Assembly: GCA_003427395.1 (NCBI GenBank) | Contig: BFEA01000035.1 | Span: 362,886 to 399,705 of the forward strand | Direction: 5' to 3' | Length of the DNA: 36,820 nucleotides | Source of the DNA: Chara braunii | Lineage: Eukaryota; Streptophyta; Charophyceae; Charales; Characeae | Shown: piece by piece, positions 8,930 through 19,379 of the stretch | Numbering within the stretch: position 1 is the first letter of the stretch | Layout of the letters: the number at the start of each line of letters is the position of its first letter | Made by a program: the position numbers and the translations under genes | The notes under the pieces: generated by a model | What the model was told of the DNA's origin: nothing | Database searches by the model: none | What the model saw: only the letters and a program-made list of their open reading frames with translations

Positions 8930-9300
8930 CAGGGAAGGTGTTGCCTGCACTGCGCGGCTGCGGCAGCTGTTTTTGCTGCGGTGCAGGGGAGGCTCTGCCC
9001 GTTTGGCACGGCGACGGCAGGTCTTCGACAAGTGGTGCAGGGGAGGCTCTGGCCGTCTTGCAAGGCGGCAATGTATTTTTGCCAGTGCTGCGGGAGCACT
9101 GCCGAAATTGTGAGGCGGCTGCACAAGTTCTAACGGCGGTGGCGCGGAAGCGCTGCCGGATTTTTGCGGCGGCGGTAATGATTTTAACGACAGTGGTGAG
9201 GAAGTGCTGCCGTTGGGGATTGGCATAGCGGCAGCAATGTTGTCAGGGGGAAGTACTGTCCATTTGGAGGCACGACAACAGCGGCAGGGCTGCCGGATCT
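8930..9300. repeat. Degenerate 54-bp tandem repeat, about five to six units
   Basis: Units end in a CTGCCG/CTGCCCG/CTGGCCG-type word and contain GCGGCRGTAATGATTTTAACGRCAGTGGTG-like cores. On the minus strand, frame 9391-8915 reads as consecutive 18-residue blocks: SLPPPQKSGSASAPPPLE, LVQPPHNFGSAPAALAKI, HCRLARRPEPPLHHLSKT, CRRRAKRAEPPLHRSKNS. The period is a multiple of three, but no start context, splice site or family resemblance supports a real protein. Confidence 0.7.
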
Positions 9301-10660
9301 TTGTAACAAGGTGGAGCCATTTTTGATTGATGTGTGTGATCTGACGCTGGTGTTGCGGGGCAGCCATGGTACCGGGTTGGCGGCGCAGCAAGCAGTGGTC
9401 CGTATATTTTTTTGTGGTGCACGAGTGTTAAGGTGAATTTCAGTGTAGCCTAGAGGTTGGGCTGATGCTGGTGTGTAGTTGGGACCATGTGGTAGCGGTG
9501 CGTGGGCCGGTGACATGAAGAGGGCACAGAGTGAGTGCTCGCGACAGTGGTTATTTGAGCTGTGATTTGCAGTTTGCGCCGGAAGGACACCTTTATTTTT
9601 TTGGGAGCTCGCGGCACATGCAGTTTCAACCACGGCCACCTTTATTATTTTTGGCGGCGAGCAGCGCAAGCGGGATTTGAGAGTGGGACCATCCGGTGGT
9701 ACAACAGTGACGTAGGATCATCTGGGACCATTTTGGGACCAGGTGGGACTGATTTTGATATCAGAACCAACATATTGTGGTGGCTATTGCGAGCGTACGT
9801 GGTACTTGGAGAAGGCATGGACTTGCGATTGGTTGAGAATATTCTTGGTAAGGGAAGTACAGTTGGGACTGTTGGGACCACATGGGACTCATTGTTGGGA
9901 ACACCCTCCTGGAGGGTTATCTCACTCCAGTCTTTCAGTGGGGGCGACTTTCGCTCATTTTAACACTTGGAGAGTAAGGTGGCCGTCATGCAGTGGAACG
10001 ACCACGAGTTGTGGAGTTGTGAGCTGCATATTTCTAGCATTAACGACAATTGCCTTCTCAACTTTGACTGGAATACTACTCGGCTTTTTGAGTGAGCCGG
10101 ATCAAACTTCACTCAAGGTCAGTTGAATGACTCAGATTTCCCATCACACCTGTGTGAAACCGCACTTTGCTTGACCTTGTTGTTCTGAATGTTCGAAAGA
10201 AAAGGCAGAGGAAAGTTGTGCGAATCATGCGTGTGAACGGAAAAGTCCGACTTGAGTATGGGATTGTGCTGTTTTCTTTCGAACTTGTTTTCTTTGCATG
10301 TTGTGCAGGTAGGTAGGAGAATGCTTGCTATGGAGATTGACTTTGCCTATTTGGGATGGAAAAAAAAGGATTGTCATGCTTCTATCTTTCACCTGCCTGC
10401 ATGACAAAAATACTTGAATTATGAAATGAGTAATTCCAACGGGTGCCATGAAAGAAAACTTCTGAATAAAATGAAAGTGCAGTCAATTGGACTTAGCATT
10501 TTCCCAGGATTGACACATTTTATTTGGACTCTTTCTATATCCATACCTGTCAAAGTAATTCTCATTCTCTATCTCTTTCAATTTCTTTACGTCTAAGTTA
10601 CTATGAACCGAGAAGGGGTGAGAATAATTGAAAACTACTTGCGGTGAACGCATTCTCTTT
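9301..10660. other. Unassigned DNA with recurrent TGGGAC words
   Basis: No recognisable gene. TGGGACC/TGGGACT recurs around ten times between about 9478 and 9890, irregularly spaced. From 10180 the composition shifts to AT-rich. The small open frames here (for example 9562-9963 and 9743-10126) have no domain resemblance. Confidence 0.4.
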
Positions 10661-11114
10661 TCTCTAGGAAGCATCCAAGGCGGTGGTTCGTATGCTTTCG
10701 GAGCCGGCCCCGTTATCGACTTGGAGTGGACCCGACTTGTCGGGGGTGGTACTTTGCCGACTCGGTGGTGATGGCCCAACCTCTGAGATTTGAGTCTTCG
10801 GACTCAGGCGAGGGGAAGGAGTATCCACAGACCACTTCCTAGAGGAAGAGGCATGCAACACGTCAAGCAATGCCCCTGATCAAGAATCATCCGCGAAGCA
10901 ACCTGTCATCCAGAAAGATTGAGAGTGTAGATAGGCGTACGCATGTTTAATCATAGGTCGGCGTTCGTTGGAATGAATAACTCTGGCAACACGTCGCATC
11001 AGGTCAAAACTAAGGCAGTCCGACTACCTGGTCGGCTGCGTCAGAGTTGTATGATTGTTTTTGTGGAATTCGACCCGGGGTGGCCGGATTGTGTTTGATA
11101 TCATGTTGTTGGAT
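10661..11114. other. Unassigned intergenic DNA
   Basis: Mixed-composition DNA without a supportable ORF, repeat or RNA. A minus-strand frame at 10870-10664 is Ser/Pro-rich and unrecognised. Confidence 0.4.
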
Positions 11115-11206
11115 GTACTATATGATGATTCTGATTCTTTCAGTCATCATTTCAGATTGGGTACTATATGATGATTCTGATTCTTTCAGTCATCATTTCA
11201 GATTGG
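11115..11206. repeat. Perfect 46-bp tandem duplication
   Basis: The unit starting GTACTATATGATGATTCTG occupies 11115-11160 and is repeated without a spacer or mismatch at 11161-11206. The flanks are unassigned non-coding DNA. Confidence 0.95.
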
Positions 11207-12092
11207 GTATGTTCCTGTCGACTACGGTCGACTTTTTTTTTGTGGAGTTATGTGTGTTTGTTATAACTTTCTTTTGATTGTGTGTCTAAGGGACTAGGAT
11301 TAATTTTGTGGTTTCACGCTTGGTTGAGACCGTCCTAGTCGACGGACGTCCGCTTTGTACTTAGGAGATCAGCGCCCTAAGGAATGAACGACGTTCGGGT
11401 CCACTTGGCGTTAACCAACGTATCTATACTACGGCAAACGAGCAAACGCCCTCGGCTGACCTACCTCTGCAATTACATCTAAAAGCTTTCGCACGTGGGT
11501 CGGTAGCTCGGTAGGGATACACCCCTAAGGGTGGTGACAGCCCCTCAGGGAAGGTAGCTTATGCCCCGCAGGAACCTATCCTGTCGTAGGGGACCGCGGG
11601 ATGTATTGCTGGCACACGGCCAGAGCGGCGATGGACGATGCAACCGCGCGCCGTTTCGGCGGCTCGCGGGATTATTTATGCGTCGTTCCCAAGTTGTCTC
11701 TTAATGATTTTTGTTTGTTTATCTCCTGCGTGACATGGTCGGGAGGGCCCTCGTTCACGCGAGGGCCGATGCGCTCGACAACGGGATTACTCGTGTGATC
11801 TTTTATCATCTCTTCCACCTTCTCCTCTGTCGATCCCCCTCCACTCTCTTCGTCTAATGGTAATGAGATACTGTTTCAGATATCTTTTCACGATAATTGG
11901 AGACTATGCTGCAGATACCGAGACTACTGGTGTTTGACGACTGATGAGTATCTGCCAAACTGGGTTCATTACAGGCTGAGCAGTGAGTGATCCAGCAACT
12001 GATGTCATCATGAGTATATCCACGGGTCTTTCAGTGCTCTAGAAGAAGGGATCGAGGGTCTCTTAGCGCCCCCCAATAAAGTGCTGAGGTTC
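11207..12092. other. Unassigned intergenic DNA
   Basis: No gene, repeat family or structured RNA could be supported. Short GC-rich patches occur at 11590-11670 and 11740-11785 (GGGAGGGCCCTCGTTCACGC, a short inverted repeat). Confidence 0.4.
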
Positions 12093-12179
12093 TACATTGT
12101 CAGGTTTCTTTAAGCGTTCTCCCGGAAAGTACCTAGTCTCATCCTGATGTTGAGCAGAGCCCATTTCATTGACACATTA

Positions 12180-12228
<49 letters not shown>

Positions 12229-13443
12229 GATCGGATGCAACTGCTTCATGTAGTGGAATTATACATGCAAGCGCACACCGTGCGGGCGGCTCCCTACGTG
12301 CGGCGCACACGCCCAACCGATCCCGTGCGACGACGACGTGTGCGGAGAACGACCCGTCACCCCCCTCAGAAATAAAAAAAAAAAGGTCGGCGTCGAAATG
12401 GTGCGTTTGAGGCCCCCCGCCAAAATTATAAGCGAGATGGGAAAAAAAAAAATTACAGGAGTACTGCCTCACCATGCTCCTCCTCCCCTTCCTCATACTC
12501 CATGTCTCCTCCTCCCTTCTCCTTTTTATCTCCTCCTCCTCCTCCTCCTCCTCCTCCTCCTCCTCCTCCTGTTCGTCCTCCTCCTCCTGCCCTTCCTCAT
12601 CCTCCTTGTCTCCTCCTCCTCCTCGTACTTCCTCATCTTCCATGCCTCCTCGTCTCCTTCCCTTCCTCGTGTCCTCCCCTTCCTCGCCGTCCATGTCTCC
12701 TCCTCCTCCCACTCGTCCTCCTCCTCCTGCCCTTCCTCTTTTCCCTCCATCCATCTCTTCTCCTCCCCCATCTTGACTCCTCGTCGTCCTCTCTATCCTC
12801 GTCGTCCTCCTTGTCCACATCCTCCTTCTCCTCTCCATATCCCCCTCTCCTCGCCATATCTCCATCTTCCTGTCATACCCCCCCCCGTTCCCCCTCCCAA
12901 AAAAAGAAAAATAATAATTAAACCTTCACGATTCCGCACAGGCACCCCCCACATGGAACTCCGCACGGAACTCCGCACGAATGTGCGGCTCGTGCGGTTG
13001 CAAGTATGAGTGGAATGTGTACATTGTCTGGCTCGTTCAGCGCTATCCCAGAAGTACTCAAGTCTCATCCTGTACATTGTCAGGTTTCTTTCAGCGTTCT
13101 CCCGGAAAGTACTTTAGTCTAATCCTGATGTTGAGCAGAGTCCATTTCATTGACAGGTTAAAAAAAAAAAAAAAAAAAAAAAAAACAAGATCAGATGCAA
13201 CTTCTTCATGTAATGGGATGTGTACATTGTCTGGTTTCTGATGTTGAGCAGAGCCCATTTCACTGACATGTACTAGGCAAAAAAAAAAAAAAAGGAACAA
13301 GATTGGATGCAACTTCTTCATGTAATGGGATGCGTACGTTGTCTGGTTTCTCATGTTGGGCAGAGCCCATTTCATTGACATGTAATTAACAAAAAAAACA
13401 AAAAAAAAAGAAACAAGATGGGATGCAACTTCTTCATGTAACA
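12093..13443. repeat. ~112-bp tandem array with an A-rich tract in every monomer
   Basis: Monomers contain ATGTTGAGCAGAGCCCATTTC, then an A-rich tract, then GATGCAACTTCTTCATGTA and GTGTACATTGTCTGGTTTC. Starts lie at 12146, 13127, 13240 and 13352; the last two periods are 113 and 112 bp. The A-rich tract is (AAT)n in the first copy (about 12180-12226) and near-pure poly-A in the others (about 13160-13186, 13279-13292, 13391-13410). The first monomer is split by MITE-2. A longer block with TTCTCCCGGAAAGTAC precedes monomers 1 and 2, suggesting a higher-order unit. Confidence 0.9.
12252..13016. mobile_element. MITE-2, 749-bp hAT-like non-autonomous transposon with 8-bp TSD
   Basis: The element spans 12260-13008 between perfect 8-bp duplications AGTGGAAT (12252-12259 and 13009-13016). 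Its ends are TATACATGCAAGCGCAC on the left and CATACTTGCAACCGCAC (reverse complement) on the right, 14 of 17 matching and clearly related to the MITE-1 ends. Subterminal CCGCACG/CGTGCGG repeats flank both sides, and an A-run lies at about 12369-12382. The middle (about 12480-12890) is a CTC/TCC-rich low-complexity tract, which explains the long Pro/Ser/Leu-rich and Glu/Arg-rich frames there. The neighbouring array monomers supply the empty site. Confidence 0.9.
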
Positions 13444-13570
13444 GGCTGGCCAAGACAGCAATAGAATCATGATTAAGCTGAAATGGGAGGAGTCGAGCTA
13501 AGAGACAAGGGGACAGGAAGACCGACAAAGAGGGGGTCACAGGACAAGAGGGACTGATGCAGGGCGGCTA

Positions 13571-14081
13571 TTGCTGTGTGTTGTCCTGGACATCAAAGAA
13601 GGCATAGGAAGCAGTTCAACAGAGCACTACAAGACAAGAAATTTCAAGACTGCTGATCAGGGGTCCTTTCGCAAGACGGAGGAAGCATCAACGTGTATTT
13701 GTTGTAAAATTGCAAATATGTCGACTTGCCGGTGGAAAAGGGACCGGACTGATGGTCCCCAGAATGGATATGTATCCAGGATTCCAGGCCAACAATCGCC
13801 TGTTGAAAAAAATAAGCTGCAAAGTTGTGCAAACAGAAGAGCACTGTGTAGTCGGCATCTCCAGTTTAATGCACCCTCAGGCAGAAGTGTTTTGTCATTA
13901 TTTCACCTTCTGGAAAGTAATGAATGTTCTCGATGGTGCCTTCCATTCCTTTCTAGCCAGAGAAGAAGCCAGCACACGACCTCGGGAGAGCATCTCCAGT
14001 GATATCCTCGAAAAAATTTTCTCCCTGAAGTACACAGCCAGGGGCACTTGTGTAAGTTCCAACAGTAAAACGCAGCATTAA
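13571..14081 (+). CDS. Possible host-gene exon, unrecognised
   Basis: Two overlapping frames (13571-14002 and 13710-14081) lie in DNA of balanced composition without repeats. The second reads MVPRMDMYPGFQANNRLLKK, then a stretch with SSLMHPQAEVFCHYFTFWK and LDGAFHSFLAREEAS, which looks more protein-like than other anonymous frames in the window. I do not recognise a family. No complete splice-site pair or full gene model could be established. It may be one exon, or part of an unidentified transposon. Confidence 0.25.
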
Positions 14082-14959
14082 CATCCCAAGATCATAGCAT
14101 TAAAATCCACAGCATTAAACCACTACCCTGTTATGTGCCCGATTGAGAAGCAATCAATACCCAACTCACACGCTCCCATACACACATTCAATTGGAGAGC
14201 GCACTTAGAGAGAGACACTCCGTACCACACCAATGATAAGATATGCACAGCAGAAGCTCAAATCCCAAAATAGAATGGAATGAAATTCAATTCTGATTAT
14301 TATTCTCTCTCCCCAAATCAATCAACAGCACCAAAAATCGAAGAATCACAACCGCGCTTCGACAACCCCGAGCAACTCAAAACAAAAGTTCAACTACGTG
14401 GAGTCTTCTTCTTCCCCACCACCTCATAACCCTGGGTATGGCCGCCGTACCAACCAACACTCGACATCATCACTCCGGAGCAATATCTGAACCAGCACCC
14501 CAAGAGAGTAGCACCTGTCCAGCACTGAAGTGCAGCGCTCATGTTTTCTGACGACGAAGAAGAGCTGCCAGCCGCTTCGAAGAAGATGAGGTTCCTCCTG
14601 GCTGCCAGGTAAAATGATGGCAGCGTCCCAACCCTACACCACTGCACAGGCAAGTCTCCTGCAGTGCTTGGAGCCCAGCTCCGGCGCTGCTCCCTAGAAG
14701 CAAGAATGGCCTCCAGCTATGGCTGCCAGCCCTACCGGTGAAGAAGAGGCTGCGATGCTCAAAATAGCCCAGCTCTTCCACGTGACTTCCCCCAACAGAC
14801 GAAACAAAACAACTCAAAAATAATCCTCATCAATTTCCCCCCAACCTATCCCTGCCTGATGACCTAGGGCCTAGACCTACGACACCATGAAGAGGCAAGG
14901 CCTACAGGACCAAGGGACCGCCAGTACGGCCTCGGCATGGGGATTTAGGCCTTTCACGG
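14082..14959. other. Unassigned DNA next to the minus-strand Ty3 remnant
   Basis: AT-rich up to about 14400, then mixed composition. It contains a GCTATGGC word at 14716-14723 and a short hairpin GGAGC-CCA-GCTCC near 14668. In the orientation of the minus-strand integrase this is where a 3' LTR should be, but no similarity to 23024-23519 was seen. Confidence 0.35.
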
Positions 14960-14989
14960 TTAGCTGTAGGAACCCACAAGTACAAAAAT

Positions 14990-16590
14990 TATAAAACAGA
15001 CCCTGTTAGTGTACAGCTCGCTAGGAGAAACTGCAAGGTCATTGCATTCCCACCCTCCCGGGGAGCGAGGACGCCGAGCTAGGAGTGTCAATGTTTGACT
15101 GTCTGAGCGGTTGTCCTTTCTGTTCAGTCTCATGAGCCACCGATCTTCAGTATGTGGTTGGAAATAGAACTTCACAAGATACTCACAGTTAGGACCTGTA
15201 CCCCATTGATCCTCAATGCTCTCAATTTCATGACCCTTTCCTGGAATGGGAGGGTGAACCTGAGGAGACCTGTCTGGAAATGCATCAGATGGAGTGAAAG
15301 ACAACAACTTAGATGCATGGAATACTGGATGGGTCTTGACATGTGCAGGCAATGCTAGCACACAGGAGTGACCGAATGAGTCAGCACCTGTTGTATCCAG
15401 AACGTGCCATGGGCCATAACACAGGCAGCAACTTTTTAGAAATGCTTGCTTCTCAACTCAGATCTCTTTATGCAGACCCGATGCCCAGGATGAATTGGAG
15501 AAGGCATTCGATGTTTATTTGCTTGTTCAATCATCCGCTTTTGTGCCTTGAACATGTTAGGCCTAGCCTTCTCTAAGTCCTTCTCATAGCTATTGGCAAA
15601 CTCAGCAGTGCCAGCTGTCAATTTGGGCTTAGCCTTATCAATAATACTATCGAGAGGCTGTCTAGGGTCTCTACCCCAGTGGAGTCTATAGGGCGTGAAA
15701 CCAGTAGTACTGTGAACAAATGTGTTATACACCAGTTGCACCCTGGACAGATGCTTGTCCCAATCCTGTTGATCAGGTGTGATCACAGGCTGCAACAACT
15801 GAAATAAGATCTGGTTCATCACTTCAGCCTGTCCATTGACTTCAAGATGATTGCCAGAAGTCATGTCAAATCTAGAGTGGAGATAGTCCTGACAGTAGGA
15901 TCGCCACTCATCGCTGCAAAAGTGTGGGTCTCTGTCACTAACAATAGAAGTTGAGTGCCCATGGACACTCACCCACCTCTCGGAGAATACCTCTGACTAG
16001 AGGTACTCTTGCCTCAGCAGGCAATGGGATAAACTAGTCATACTTACAGAAGCTGTCCACACAGACCATTACCTGCATCATCCCTCAAGGGGTGGTCTTC
16101 GCCGAAATCAGTATAATCAACAGACGCAGTCTCACCTGAGCCTTCAGGGATAGGTAAAGGTTTGAGCAGTCCCATAGGAAGTCGCCTGTGGACCTTGTTC
16201 CACTAGCACATCTCGCAGGTCTCTAAGTAATGGAGGATATCCTCCTCCACTTTAATCCAGTAGAAGTATTGGGTCAGGGCAGCATAAATCTTCAAGAACC
16301 CAAGATGGTCTCTCTTTAATGAGATCAATTATGACCTTGCGATCGGAAGGGATGCACAAATGTTCCTCCCCCTCACTGATTGTGTCCAGGAGGCCTGAAC
16401 TCAAGGCATACCCTGAATCGGAATCAGGATCCGTTTGTAGATTCCTAATGACGGGCCTGAAGACAGGGTCCTGATAAAATGCATCAACGATGGCCTGGTG
16501 AGTGGAGTCTCCAAATGAGTATGTATGTGCAATGGCAGCAAATGTGTCAGGCCTACGAGAAACTTCATCAACCACTCTTGTTATAACATC
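14990..16590 (-). pseudogene. pol: Ty3/gypsy RNase H end, integrase and C-terminus on minus strand
   Basis: Read from 16590 downward: VDEVSRRPDTFAAIAHTYSF marks the end of RNase H. HLGFLKIYAALTQYFYW and CEMC mark the H2C2 domain, in a shifted frame, with TAG directly after CEMC where Gln is usual. The core has SVDYTDFG, IVSDRDPHFCSDEW (near 15936) and NGQAEVMNQ, so all three acidic residues are present. HTRDVF-unrelated C-terminal sequence follows: QANKHRMPSPIHPGHRV, then THPVFHASKLLSF and a charged tail ending near 14990. Frameshifts fall near 15440, 15980 and 16250. It may be the 3' part of element C; the RT between is not found. Confidence 0.85.
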
Positions 16591-16639
16591 CCTCTTTGTT
16601 CTTCAGCTCAAAATCAAAAGAGTCAATGAAATGGGGTTA

Positions 16640-17156
16640 GCGCACTACCTGCGCCAAGGATCGTCGCAACGTTGACCGCAACACCACCATCATCGTGCCG
16701 AGGGGAGACCACGCCGTCACGAGGGTCCACATCCCGACCGCGTCGCTATGTGGGTCCGCACCCCACCATCGTGTAACATGACCGAGACCACCATCACCGT
16801 GCTGAGGGGGGATCGTGTCGTAGAGTACATCCACACCCCGCCGTCATGCAAGCCACCGGGGGTCAGCATCCTACCATCACGCAAGGGCTGAAGAGAGACT
16901 GTGTGCACTGCCATCGCGCAGGGAATCATCCTTCACGACACTGGCACCGGACACACATGAGGAATAGAAGGGGGAAGAGAAGCGAAGTCTGCAAGTTGGC
17001 AACGAAGGCGACAACACAGGAAGCAAACTTGCACCCGGTGATTTCAGCAACGGGCGATCAGGCACATAGAGGGGTAAGCTGCAGTCAGAAGGGAGAGGTG
17101 CTCCAGGAAGGTAGGAGTGAAGGCAACCCTCACTTACCCTAGGGTTCGTCCCTAAT
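16640..17156. repeat. CG-rich degenerate repeat (period about 104) and LINE-flanking DNA
   Basis: Two poorly conserved units start at 16683 and 16787 with ACCACCATCAYCGTGCYGAGGGG. From about 16990 the sequence AAGGCGACAACACAGGAAGCA resembles the segment at 17730-17760 inside the LINE-like ORF1, suggesting a duplicated or rearranged 5' portion of that element. Confidence 0.45.
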
Positions 17157-17555
17157 ATTACCATAGAGAAGGGAAGCTTTAAGGAGCGAGGAAGGTGTGA
17201 GCTCAATCTAGAGGGCAATCGTGAAAGGTACGTCAAAGAGCTAAGTGGGTAGGGGAGGTAGAAGGGGTGGAGAGGTAGAAAAAATTTGGGTCAAACTAGG
17301 TACAAGTATAGCGAAGGGAGAATCGAAAGAAGGGATAGGCATGGGGAAAAGTAACGAAAGTGAGGAGAATTAACCCCGGGGAACAGCAGATGAAGCAAGA
17401 TTATATCAATCTTAGTAAGTGGAGACAACATTTGCTTTCTAATTAATTAACCTTTTTGTTTTTCGCAGCAGAAAGAGAAAAGGGATGCAAACCAGCATAA
17501 AAACAAAAATAAATATATAATTCTACTAAGGTCAAATAGGAGGGAGTGCCCAAAG

Positions 17556-17588
<33 letters not shown>

Positions 17589-17640
17589 GGAGAAGAGAAC
17601 ACAAGAGGGAGGGGAGCACAAGGGTTGATATAGATTCATT
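17157..17640 (+). other. Leader region upstream of LINE-like ORF1
   Basis: Purine-rich, AT-biased DNA without a coding frame, including an A run at about 17561-17586. It lies immediately before the ORF1 frame and is presumably its 5' untranslated part, though the boundary is not visible. Confidence 0.35.
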
Positions 17641-18755
17641 ATGGCGCAATCGTACGTGGCGGTGGCTCAAAAGGCAATGTCTACGGAGGATAGGGAGAGG
17701 AGTGAACGGGAATTCCAAAGTCAGCAAGGGAAAGCGACAACGCAGGAAGCATCTCAGATCGGAATCACATGCACGCAACCGAAGGCACTGGGTCAAAAGG
17801 CCATTGAATTTCTAATGGAGAAAACTAAAATGACACCCATCAAGATCACAAAGGAAACATTGAAGGGGCATGAGGGCAAGGAGGAACTGGTGGACGTCTG
17901 GGACAACCCGGAACAGGACATACCTTCGCTGAATGAGCTGTACGAGCGTCACGCGGTACTGTTCAACTTCTCGGGGAAGAACCGAGATGGGTTATGGAAC
18001 GACTCAGCGGATTGGAGAATGTACCGGGTATTGAACCTGAGGTCTCCTGTCACAAGAGGGGCAAGTTCATTGTGACGATTGTCTGCATAGATCCAACTTA
18101 CGTCCAATTCTTATTGTCGTTGGGGTCATTGAAGTGCCACGGCTCGGTAGTCACCATTCAAGCATGGAAACCTCCAAGACCGCTCCAAGCCAAGGCCTCC
18201 CGTCACAGGCAAACAATGATGAGGGACAATTTTTGGGTCTAGTTCGACAACCTCTCAAAGGGTATGCACAGTTTCGTGCAAAAGCGCCTATCGGAGGAGT
18301 ACCCTAATAACCCCATAATCGACTGGCTGCCGACTAATCCTGATTTTTTGGTGCCGAACCACGACTCGAGAGTGGCCTGCTTGGAGGTGCAGTCGGGGGC
18401 TCCCCCGAAATTTCCGGAGGTTATGGATTTTTCGCAAGAACGGATAGAGGATCACAATCTATGTTTCAACCAAGACTAATCCCTCTTGTTTCAAATGTCG
18501 TGAGAGAGGACACCTGGGCATGAACTGCCCACAGTCCGGAGCAGGGGGCAAGCCAATCCAACAGCGACAATCAATGTCGGTGGAATCTGATAACAAGCCA
18601 AGAGTATGGTTCATTAACTTGGCCCAATACCGGCGATGGATGTTTGACGACAATCTTGACACTCCCCGGTGGGTATGGGTGCTACAGGGGGTACCGACTG
18701 TAAAGCCAGATATATACCCGCCGTACGAGAGCAGGTGGCGCCTTCAGGCAATAGC
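17641..18755 (+). pseudogene. LINE-like ORF1 (gag-like, CCHC), plus-strand copy
   Basis: The reading passes through three frames. Frame 17641-18075 contains VDVWDNPEQDIPSLNELYER and HAVLFNFSGKN. Frame 17994-18242 contains VTIVCIDPTYVQFLLSLGSL and VVTIQAWKPPRPLQAKASRH and ends at TAG. Frame 18264-18479 continues. A perfect zinc knuckle CFKCRERGHLGMNC lies at 18487-18528, followed by WMFDDNLDTPRWVWVLQG and KPDIYPPYESRW. The same string of motifs occurs on the minus strand at 31950-32903, so it is one repeated family. The W-P box followed by a CCHC knuckle resembles the DUF4283/zf-CCHC ORF1 of plant L1-type LINEs (inference). No endonuclease or RT follows. Confidence 0.65.
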
Positions 18756-18764
18756 AACTTGTCT

Positions 18765-19160
18765 TAGTGGGATAGTATGTTGCCAAGACACATGGTTTAA
18801 GCTCACCCTTTTCAGTCTTCAACCGAATACTCGGCTCATTCCAGTCAATGCAAGGATTAGTAGCCCTTAACCACTTGAGGCCCAGAACCATATCAAAGGG
18901 GAGGTGTGGGAAAACATAGATGTTTAGACTGTCTGACTTCCCTTTTGGCATCAAAGGTGACTGGCACACCTTTGAGGACTTGTCTGACTGTGACAAACTG
19001 GGAATTACCCACCTGTACGTCTAAAGCAAGCTAAAGGTCAGATACCTTGAGTCCCAGATGAAGTTTCTGAACTCTATTTGGGGAAATGAAATTCCTTGTA
19101 GCACCACAATCGACCAATGCCTTGAGTTTGGTTTTGTTAATCAGAGGCTTGAGTAGGATC
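18765..19160 (-). pseudogene. pol: Aspartic protease domain, element C (active-site motif DCG)
   Basis: On the minus strand KALVDCGATRNFISPNRVQK is a retropepsin active-site region; GAT TGT GGT lies at 19111-19103. The usual Ser/Thr is Cys. Downstream, in another frame, LPFDMVLGLKWLRATNPCID matches the conserved (D)(I/M)VLGMxWL segment that closes the protease fold. A TAG and a frame change separate the two near 19020. The domain is cut off at about 18765, where the plus-strand LINE-like sequence abuts. Confidence 0.8.
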
Positions 19161-19379
19161 ATATCTGATTTGAATTTCCTCTTCTCCTTTAACTAAAGGT
19201 GCAGAGTTGATCATACTCCTCCTCAGATCGGGGCTCATCCAAGAAAGGCTCCATGTAAAAATACAAAAGAGTTAGTTGCAACCTCACAAGCATACGGCTT
19301 AGCAGCTGATTCAACTTCGGACGGAGGTGAATGCAGTTCAGCCACAAGCAGTTATCGGGTAGCTGAAAATTCAGGAATG

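Noticed and set aside
8463-9071. 202-codon minus-strand frame
   Set aside because: It runs across the stem-loop series and GC-rich repeats, its composition follows from GC content, and it shows no family resemblance.
11330-11640. Possible rRNA or structural RNA segment
   Set aside because: No conserved rRNA core motif could be recognised; only general GC-rich patches.
12338-13009. Long open frames rich in Pro/Ser/Leu (plus) or Glu/Arg (minus)
   Set aside because: They are produced by the CTC/TCC low-complexity interior of MITE-2; no start context, domain or codon pattern supports a gene.
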